Source: Deltaproteobacteria bacterium | GTDB taxonomy: Bacteria > Desulfobacterota > Binatia > UBA9968 > JAJDTQ01 | Length of the DNA: 59,534 bases | NCBI GenBank assembly: GCA_028818775.1 | Contig: JAPPNE010000134.1 | Location: 1-59,534 of the forward strand | Direction of reading: 5' to 3' | Shown: piece by piece, positions 53,900 through 59,534 of the stretch | Layout: each line of letters opens with the position of its first letter | Position numbering within the stretch: the first letter of the stretch is position 1 | Program-made: the position numbers and the translations under genes | The notes under the pieces: model-generated | The model's input: the letters and a program-made list of their open reading frames with translations, nothing else | What the model was told of the DNA's origin: nothing | The model's database searches: none

Positions 53900-55288
53900 A
53901 TGGCAAAGGAACGTATCAAGGACCTGCTCGACCGCGGCTCGGCGGGTACGGACGTGACCGTGGAGGGGTGGCTGCGCACCGTGCGCCACAGCAAGAACGT
54001 CTCGTTCCTCGACATCTCGGACGGCTCGTGCATGGCCGGCATCCAGGCCGTGGCCGCGCCGGAGCTGGACAACTACGAGCCCGAGATCAACAAGCTAACC
54101 ACCGGCTGCTGCGTGCGCGTGGCCGGACGGCTGGTGGAGTCGCCGGGCAAGGGGCAGCGCTACGAGATCCAGGCGGCGCGGGTCGAGGTGGTGGGCCACG
54201 CGGACGACGACTACCCGCTCCAGAAGAAACGCCACAGCTTTGAGTTCCTGCGCACCCTGGGCCACCTGCGCATGCGCACCAACACCTTCGGCGCGGTGAT
54301 GCGCGTGCGCAACGCCGCCGCCCAGGCCATCCACAAGTTCTTTCAGGGACGCGGCTTCATCCACCTCCACGCCCCCATCATCACGCTGTCCGACTGCGAG
54401 GGCGCCGGCGAGATGTTTCGGGTCTCCGCCCTCGACCCCGACGCCGCGCCCCGCACCGAAGGCGGCCGCGTGGACTACTCCCAGGACTTTTTCGGCAAGG
54501 AAGCCCGCCTCACCGTGTCCGGGCAGCTCGAGGCGGAGATCGCCGCCCTGGCCCTGACCAACGTCTACACCTTCGGGCCGACCTTCCGCTCGGAGAACTC
54601 CAACACGAGCCGGCACCTGGCGGAGTTCTGGATGGTGGAGCCCGAGATGGCCTTCTGCGACATCCAGGGCAACATGGACCTGGCCGAGGCATTCCTGAAG
54701 GACGTGACCCGGGACGTGCTGGATGACTGCGACGACGACATGGCCTTCTTCAACCAGCGCATCGACCAGACCGTGCTCGAAACCCTCACGAACATCGTGG
54801 AGCAGCGGTTCGAGCGCATGACCTACAGCGAGGCGGTGGACATCCTCCAGCGCTCCGGGCGCGACTTCGAGTATCCCATATCGTGGGGTGTGAACCTGCA
54901 GAGCGAGCACGAACGCTACATCGTCGAGGAGCACGTGGGCCGGCCCGTGATCGTCATCGACTACCCCAAGGAGATCAAGGCGTTCTACATGTACCTCAAC
55001 GACGACGAGCGCACCGTGGCGGCCATGGACGTGCTCGTGCCCAAGATCGGCGAGATCATCGGCGGCTCCCAGCGCGAGCATCGCCTGGCACAGCTCCGCG
55101 GACGCATCCAGGAATGCGGCCTTCCCGAGGACGAGTACTGGTGGTACCTGGAGCTGCGGCGCTACGGCAGCGCCCCTCACGCGGGCTTCGGCCTGGGCTT
55201 CGAACGCCTGGTCCAGTTCATGACCGGCATGGGCAACATCCGCGACGTCATCCCCTTCCCGCGCGTCCCGGGCTTCGCCGAGTTCTGA
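53900..55288 (+). CDS. asnS: Asparaginyl-tRNA synthetase
   Basis: 462 aa, cytoplasmic class II enzyme. N-terminal OB fold ([24 protein letters not shown]), motif 2 ([21 protein letters not shown]) and motif 3 ([12 protein letters not shown]) are all present; [26 protein letters not shown] gives the class II start. [19 protein letters not shown] and [11 protein letters not shown] distinguish AsnRS from AspRS. It attaches asparagine to tRNA-Asn. GGAGGCGGTGAGCC precedes the ATG. Confidence 0.95.
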   Translation: MAKERIKDLLDRGSAGTDVTVEGWLRTVRHSKNVSFLDISDGSCMAGIQAVAAPELDNYEPEINKLTTGCCVRVAGRLVESPGKGQRYEIQAARVEVVGHADDDYPLQKKRHSFEFLRTLGHLRMRTNTFGAVMRVRNAAAQAIHKFFQGRGFIHLHAPIITLSDCEGAGEMFRVSALDPDAAPRTEGGRVDYSQDFFGKEARLTVSGQLEAEIAALALTNVYTFGPTFRSENSNTSRHLAEFWMVEPEMAFCDIQGNMDLAEAFLKDVTRDVLDDCDDDMAFFNQRIDQTVLETLTNIVEQRFERMTYSEAVDILQRSGRDFEYPISWGVNLQSEHERYIVEEHVGRPVIVIDYPKEIKAFYMYLNDDERTVAAMDVLVPKIGEIIGGSQREHRLAQLRGRIQECGLPEDEYWWYLELRRYGSAPHAGFGLGFERLVQFMTGMGNIRDVIPFPRVPGFAEF

Positions 55289-55366
55289 ACGGTCTGATTT
55301 GCAGCCCCAAGCGCCCCTTGATATGTTCCAGCCGTCCGATCACAAAACCCACCCGGAGGCTCTTGC

Positions 55367-56500
55367 ATGATCGAAGCACCGTTCCCCCAGGAAGAGTACG
55401 AAGCGCGTCACAAGGAGCTGCAGCAGCGCATGGAGCGCGACGAGCTGGACCTCATCGTGGCCTCGGCGCGTGACAACTTCTGGTACTTTACCGGGCTCGT
55501 CAGCTACCAGTTCGACCACCTGATGCGCCCCGAGATCTGCTTCATCCCCAGGGAAGGCAAGCCGTTCGCGCTGGTGTACGGCAACAACAAGGGCAAGGCG
55601 GAGGAGCTGCCCTGGTTCGGCGAGGTGCGGAGCTACGTGGACGTGCCCTTTCCGCGCGAGATGATCAGCGACTTCCTGAGCGACATGGGCTACGGCTCCG
55701 CCAGGCTGGGTTTCGAGCTCGACGACGACCAGCGGCTGGGCTTTCCGGTGAACTACCTGACGCGGCTCACCGAGGCGCTGCCCAAGGCCAAGATCGAGGA
55801 CGGCTCCCGAGCGCTCACGGAGCAGCGGCTCTACAAGAGCCCGCGGGAGATGGAGAACATGCGCAAGGCGTGCGACATCTCCCAGAGGGCCTACGACCGC
55901 ATGCTGCCCGAACTGAAGGCGGGGGTCACGCGCCGGGAAGTGGCCGAGCGCCTCTACATCGCCATGATCGAGGAAGGCGCCCACCCGCGCCATCCCGGCT
56001 TTCTCATGCTCAACGCCTCCACCAAGTACGACGAGCGGCGCTACGAGAAGGGCGACCGCATGATCGCGGACTTCGGCGCTTGCTACGAGGGCTACTACGG
56101 CGACATCACCCGCCAGGCGATCTTCGGCGCGCCGAGCGCGGATCAAACCAAGGAGCACGCGCTGGCGCTGCACCTGATCCAGCAATGCAAGAAGGTGATG
56201 AAGCCCGGGAACTCTATCGCCGAGATTCCGCGAGTGGCCAACGCCGAGTTGAAAAGGAACGGCTACCCCGAGGTGGAGAGCCCCAAGCGCATCGGACACG
56301 GCATCGGCATGGCCCGGGCCGAACCCCCGTCCATCAGCGAAGCCGAGGTACGGAACGTGGAGGTGGGGATGGTGCTGGCCATCGAGCCCAAGGTGCGCAT
56401 CCCCGGGGCCTCCATCCACCTGGAAGAGGACGTGTTCATTACGGCGGACGGGGCCGAGCCGCTGACCGCGGGAGCCGAACGGCTCGATATCATCGAATGA
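55367..56500 (+). CDS. M24 family metallopeptidase (Xaa-Pro peptidase-like)
   Basis: 377 aa. The creatinase/prolidase N-domain spans residues 1-160, then the pita-bread domain: MIADFGACYEGYYGDITRQ (two Asp ligands), RIGHGIGMARAEPP (His), AIEPKVRIPG (Glu) and HLEEDVFIT (Glu). All five metal ligands are visible. Such enzymes act on X-Pro peptides or, in some lines, on other amides. It follows asnS by about 80 bases on the same strand. Confidence 0.9.
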   Translation: MIEAPFPQEEYEARHKELQQRMERDELDLIVASARDNFWYFTGLVSYQFDHLMRPEICFIPREGKPFALVYGNNKGKAEELPWFGEVRSYVDVPFPREMISDFLSDMGYGSARLGFELDDDQRLGFPVNYLTRLTEALPKAKIEDGSRALTEQRLYKSPREMENMRKACDISQRAYDRMLPELKAGVTRREVAERLYIAMIEEGAHPRHPGFLMLNASTKYDERRYEKGDRMIADFGACYEGYYGDITRQAIFGAPSADQTKEHALALHLIQQCKKVMKPGNSIAEIPRVANAELKRNGYPEVESPKRIGHGIGMARAEPPSISEAEVRNVEVGMVLAIEPKVRIPGASIHLEEDVFITADGAEPLTAGAERLDIIE

Positions 56501-56552
56501 TCATGCCGCTGCCGGGCGGCAACGGTCGGCGCAACGGGCCCTCGGATAGTCT

Positions 56553-56633
56553 GCGTCCTTCGACTTCGCTGCGCCTGTCCTGAGGAAATCGAACCGTTCG
56601 TCCTGAGCGTAGCGGAGCGAAGTCGAAGGACGC
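56553..56633. repeat. Dispersed inverted repeat upstream of copy 4
   Basis: GCGTCCTTCGACTTCGCT at 56553-56570 and its perfect 18-bp inverse at 56616-56633 flank CGTTCGTCCTGAGCGTAG. The same 18-mer occurs at 57703-57720. It is a repeat common in many proteobacterial assemblies and sits in the 150-base gap before the ATG at 56654. Confidence 0.7.
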
Positions 56634-56653
56634 TACCTGACGGGAAGGACACC

Positions 56654-57640
56654 ATGGCCAACGGAATCCTCTATCTGTCCAACGACGACGTCAAGCGCCT
56701 GCTCGACCTCGGCGAGTCCATCGACATCGTCAAGACCGCGCTGCAGGACCACAGCGCCGGACGCGTGGGCTGGTCCGTGCCTGAGGACCTGGCGGTGAAA
56801 CCCGAGCAAGGCTGGCAGTACTGGGTCACGGGCTGCTCGCTGGAGGTTGCGGCCGGGTTCCGCTTCCGCGCCATCAAGGCCGCGGGCGGCAGCCGCGACC
56901 CGTCGCGGCCACCCCAAGGCCCCCGGCGCATCCTCATCCTGAGCGACCGGGAGGGCGGCGAGGTCACCGCCATCATGGACGAGGACTGGTGCCACTCCGT
57001 GAGGACCGGCGCCGCCGCCACCGTGGCCTGCCAGTCCCTTTCGCGCCAAGGCGCGTCGGTGATGGCCATGCTGGGCGTCGGCGACACCGCCCGGGCCACC
57101 GTGCCGGTCATGGCGCGGGCCTTCGACCTCACGGAGGTGCGGGTGCTGTCCCGCCGGCCCGAGACCCGGGAGGTCTTCGCCCGTGAGGTAGGCGAGGAGC
57201 TGGACCTGAACGTCGTCCCCTGCGACACCGCCCCCCAGGCGCTGGACGGCGCCGACCTGGTGGTCTCCGCCACCACCACCTCCGAGCCCTTCGTCAAGCA
57301 GGAATGGATCAGTCCCGGGGCCTTCGTCTATTCCATCGGCAAACACCAGGAGCTTGAGAACTCCGCCTACAAGGGCATGGGCAAGTTCGTGGTGGACAGC
57401 TGGGCGCAGTGCAAGAAGAAGTCGGACGTAGACAGGATGTTGAGGGAAGGCTTCCTCACGCGCGACGACGTCTACGCGGAGATACCTGACGTCCTGTCGG
57501 GGAAGGTCCCCGGCCGGGAAGACGACCAGGAACGGATTTTCATGCGCGCCATCGGCCTCGTGAACCAGGACATCTCGCTGGCCGCATGGCTCTACCAAAA
57601 GGCCCTGGAAGAAGGCATCGGAACCCGACTACCCTACTAA
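56654..57640 (+). CDS. Ornithine cyclodeaminase / mu-crystallin family protein (copy 4)
   Basis: 328 aa. NAD(P) motif MLGVGDTARATVPVMA has GVG in place of GSG. N-terminal YLSNDDVKRLLDLGESIDIVKTALQDH and the mid-block SVRTGAAATVACQSL (family SxRTGA/VGA position) are typical. The C-terminus lacks the NxxGxGIQFAA seen in copies 1-3 and reads GLVNQDISLAAWLYQKAL, so it may be a distinct subfamily. It starts 153 bases after the M24 gene behind a dispersed repeat. Confidence 0.85.
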   Translation: MANGILYLSNDDVKRLLDLGESIDIVKTALQDHSAGRVGWSVPEDLAVKPEQGWQYWVTGCSLEVAAGFRFRAIKAAGGSRDPSRPPQGPRRILILSDREGGEVTAIMDEDWCHSVRTGAAATVACQSLSRQGASVMAMLGVGDTARATVPVMARAFDLTEVRVLSRRPETREVFAREVGEELDLNVVPCDTAPQALDGADLVVSATTTSEPFVKQEWISPGAFVYSIGKHQELENSAYKGMGKFVVDSWAQCKKKSDVDRMLREGFLTRDDVYAEIPDVLSGKVPGREDDQERIFMRAIGLVNQDISLAAWLYQKALEEGIGTRLPY

Positions 57641-57663
57641 CTTGCGAGGACTCCCCTCCGTTC

Positions 57664-57720
57664 GTCCTGAGCCCTTCGACAAGCTCAGGACAGGCTTCGC
57701 GAAGCGAAGTCGAAGGACGC
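57664..57720. repeat. Dispersed repeat between copy 4 and the esterase gene
   Basis: Contains GTCCTGAGC and GCTCAGGAC as an inverted pair (57664-57672, 57683-57691) and the AGCGAAGTCGAAGGACGC 18-mer at 57703-57720 that is also found at 56616-56633. Confidence 0.65.
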
Positions 57721-57749
57721 TTGGCAACACGAAAAGTTCGAGGACATCA

Positions 57750-58430
57750 ATGGACATCTTCCTCCTCATGGGCCAGTCCAATATGGCAGGCCGTGGGTTG
57801 TTGGACGACGTGGAGCCCATCCGCGACGAGCGCATCCGGGTGTTCCAGGACGGCCGCTGGGCCGTCGCGGAAGAACCCCTGCATCATGACCGGCCCACCG
57901 CCGGCATCGGCCTGGCCATGAGCTTCGCCCGCTCGGTGCTGGACGCCAACCCCGGCACGGACGTCGGGCTGGTGCCCCGCGCCGTGGGCTCCACCCCTCT
58001 CGAAAGATGGATGCCCGGCGCCGACCTCTACGAAGGCGCCGTGGCCGCCGCCCGCGAGGCCGCCAAAGACGGCGCCATCAAGGCCGTTCTCTGGCACCAG
58101 GGCGAGCATGACTCCAAGTCGGAGGCGGACGCCGCCAGCTATGGGCGGCGGTTTACCGGTATGGCGACGACACTAAGGGAACGACTCGGAGCGCCCTCCT
58201 TGCCGGTGATCCTGGGAGAGCTGGGAGGCTATCTTTCCAAACGCCCCGACTTCCCGCACTACCGCACCGTCAACACCGAGCTGCGTAAAATCCCCGACAT
58301 CCTCCCCCATTCCGCCTTCGTCAACGCCGAGGGCCTGACCGACAAGGGCGACGACTTGCACTACGATGCCCGATCCCTACGGATCTTCGGTGAGCGGTAC
58401 GCGGCCGCGTACCTGGCAATGCAACACTAG
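57750..58430 (+). CDS. SGNH-hydrolase / sialate O-acetylesterase-like protein
   Basis: 226 aa from the ATG at 57750 (GAGGA upstream). The start DIFLLMGQSNMAGRG holds the catalytic Ser of the GQSNM block. AVLWHQGEHDS and DDLHYDARS carry the remaining Asp/His positions of this family. There is no signal peptide. Such enzymes deacetylate sugars or other esters; substrate unknown. Confidence 0.83.
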   Translation: MDIFLLMGQSNMAGRGLLDDVEPIRDERIRVFQDGRWAVAEEPLHHDRPTAGIGLAMSFARSVLDANPGTDVGLVPRAVGSTPLERWMPGADLYEGAVAAAREAAKDGAIKAVLWHQGEHDSKSEADAASYGRRFTGMATTLRERLGAPSLPVILGELGGYLSKRPDFPHYRTVNTELRKIPDILPHSAFVNAEGLTDKGDDLHYDARSLRIFGERYAAAYLAMQH

Positions 58431-58515
58431 CCCGGCGCGCGATCCAACTCTCATCGTTTCCGACAGATGCTTCCTCTCGAGGTCATCGGCGAATTGCGTG
58501 GCTTCAACTGCGGAG

Positions 58516-59466
58516 TCAGTTTCCGGCGAGCGTCTTGTCCCCGGCCAAGCGATTCAAGCCGAGCACGAGCAGGAACCCCAGGACGCACAAACCGAGCGCC
58601 AGCAAGAAAGCACCGTCGAACTCCGGCAGCGCGTTGACCTCGCGCAGGACCGACGGTTCACCGTGCACCGGCACCGCCGCCTTGAAGGGCCAGACCTTTC
58701 GCAACGACCCGGCCATGAGGCCGACGAGGAGCGCGATGGTGATCTGGTGGTGGCGGCGCAGCAGCCAGCTCAGGATGCGCACGAACGGCAGGATGCCGCA
58801 CACCGCGCCCTTGACCAGGGGCAGGATGGCGAGGAAGTCGCGGTCACGGACGGCGTCGATGGCGAACTCGTACTGGCCCAGGACCAGCAGGATGAAGGAG
58901 CCGGAGATGCCGGGGAGGATCATGGCGGTGATCGCGGCGGCGCCGCTGAGAAAGAGTGTCATCCAGTCGTGGGACATTTCCATGGGAACCAGACCCACCA
59001 GCCAGTAAGCGGCTCCGGCGCCCGACAGAACGCTCAATGCCGCGGTCACGGACCAGCGCAGCCGCGCGCCTACGGTCACGATGCTGGCCAGGACCAGGCC
59101 GAGGAAGAAGGCAAACAGCGGCAACGGATGGTGGTCGAGCAGCCAACCGACGGGACCGGCCAGCACCAGGATGGCAGCAACGATGCCGACCCCCAGGACG
59201 ACCAGAAAGCGCCAGGGGACAGCGGCTACCGCCTCGCGGAAGCGCAAGCGCGCCAGCATGAGCAGCAGCCGCCAGTTGAATGCCTTGAGGGCGTCCACGA
59301 GTTCCTCGTAGATGCCCATGATGAAGGCCATGGTGCCGCCGGAGACGCCGGGCACGACGTCGGCGGCGCCCATGGTGAGGCCGGAGAAGACTACGTAAAG
59401 GTAGTGCTTCAGCCCGCGGGCCGGTCGGCTAGTGGCGGCCACGCTGCCGCTAGTGTCGCGTCCCAT
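58516..59466 (-). CDS. DUF368 (polyprenyl-phosphate transporter-like) membrane protein
   Basis: 316 aa from the ATG at 59466 (AGGA five bases upstream; a TTG at 59481 is in frame). About eight hydrophobic helices; the first loop GAADVVPGVSGGTMAFIMGIYEELVDALK is the DUF368 signature and ILPGISGSFILLVLGQYEF the second, internal-repeat copy. DUF368 proteins have been tied to recycling undecaprenyl phosphate across the membrane in several bacteria. It is at the window edge but complete. Confidence 0.9.
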   Translation of the reverse strand: MGRDTSGSVAATSRPARGLKHYLYVVFSGLTMGAADVVPGVSGGTMAFIMGIYEELVDALKAFNWRLLLMLARLRFREAVAAVPWRFLVVLGVGIVAAILVLAGPVGWLLDHHPLPLFAFFLGLVLASIVTVGARLRWSVTAALSVLSGAGAAYWLVGLVPMEMSHDWMTLFLSGAAAITAMILPGISGSFILLVLGQYEFAIDAVRDRDFLAILPLVKGAVCGILPFVRILSWLLRRHHQITIALLVGLMAGSLRKVWPFKAAVPVHGEPSVLREVNALPEFDGAFLLALGLCVLGFLLVLGLNRLAGDKTLAGN

Positions 59467-59534
59467 GATTTCCTGGCACAAGTTGCGCAGGATTTTTTGT
59501 CGTCGGCAAGGCGCGATGACGAGCAGTGGCGGGT

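Overview
The window is GC-rich, densely coded, and looks like one contig of an uncultured Gram-negative bacterium. Signs of an outer membrane are a DUF1302/DUF1329 pair, periplasmic substrate-binding proteins and polyprenyl-phosphate-type membrane proteins. The many small-molecule catabolic genes fit a proteobacterium-like soil, sponge or marine lineage (Desulfobacterota, Tectomicrobia or Binatota-like). That placement is a guess from gene content, not a phylogeny. Metabolic genes include Rieske oxygenase, UbiD, PaaK-like ligase, MmgE/PrpD, methylisocitrate-lyase-like, FAH, amidohydrolase, four ornithine-cyclodeaminase-family proteins and a TctC-type binding protein.

Layout. 1-3.1 kb: accessory patch with an AlbA_2 protein, a trypsin-like protease and the C-terminal stub of a tyrosine integrase. 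3.2-9.5 kb: Rieske oxygenase, HicB-like protein translationally coupled to a GlcG/HbpS protein, SDR, cupin, TctC binding protein, TsaC/Sua5, ornithine cyclodeaminase family protein. 9.8-14.7 kb: peptide-type ABC transporter (binding protein and two permeases, no ATPase); the first permease carries a roughly 285-residue insert. 14.8-23.9 kb: a long minus-strand run with DUF1329, DUF1302, UbiD and a small partner, an RNA ligase, PaaK-like ligase, a STAS protein and a cupin. 24.2-29.5 kb: two more ornithine-cyclodeaminase-family genes, and an amidohydrolase, ferredoxin and flavoprotein group. 29.8-37.4 kb: cell-surface glycan genes, one frameshifted.

37.66-47.29 kb: the standout. An integrated element occupies tRNA-Lys(UUU). 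It is bounded by a 46-bp duplication of the tRNA 3' end and carries paired integrase-arm repeats at both ends. It encodes an integrase, an HNH nuclease, large terminase, HK97-type capsid, prohead protease, two head-tail connector proteins, a portal and several tiny proteins. I see no tail, lysis or replication genes. This is the layout expected of a capsid-forming phage satellite (cf-PICI-like) that would make its own head and take tails from a helper. Terminase and capsid each carry an apparent 1-nt frameshift, so it may be decaying, or the assembly may contain errors.

47.3-59.5 kb: an AAA/DUF4143 ATPase with a palindromic operator-like site, a cupin, then a long plus-strand catabolic run (histidine phosphatase, PrpB-like, PrpD-like, FAH, TauE/SafE, AsnRS, M24 peptidase, a fourth ornithine cyclodeaminase family gene, SGNH esterase), and finally a DUF368 membrane protein.
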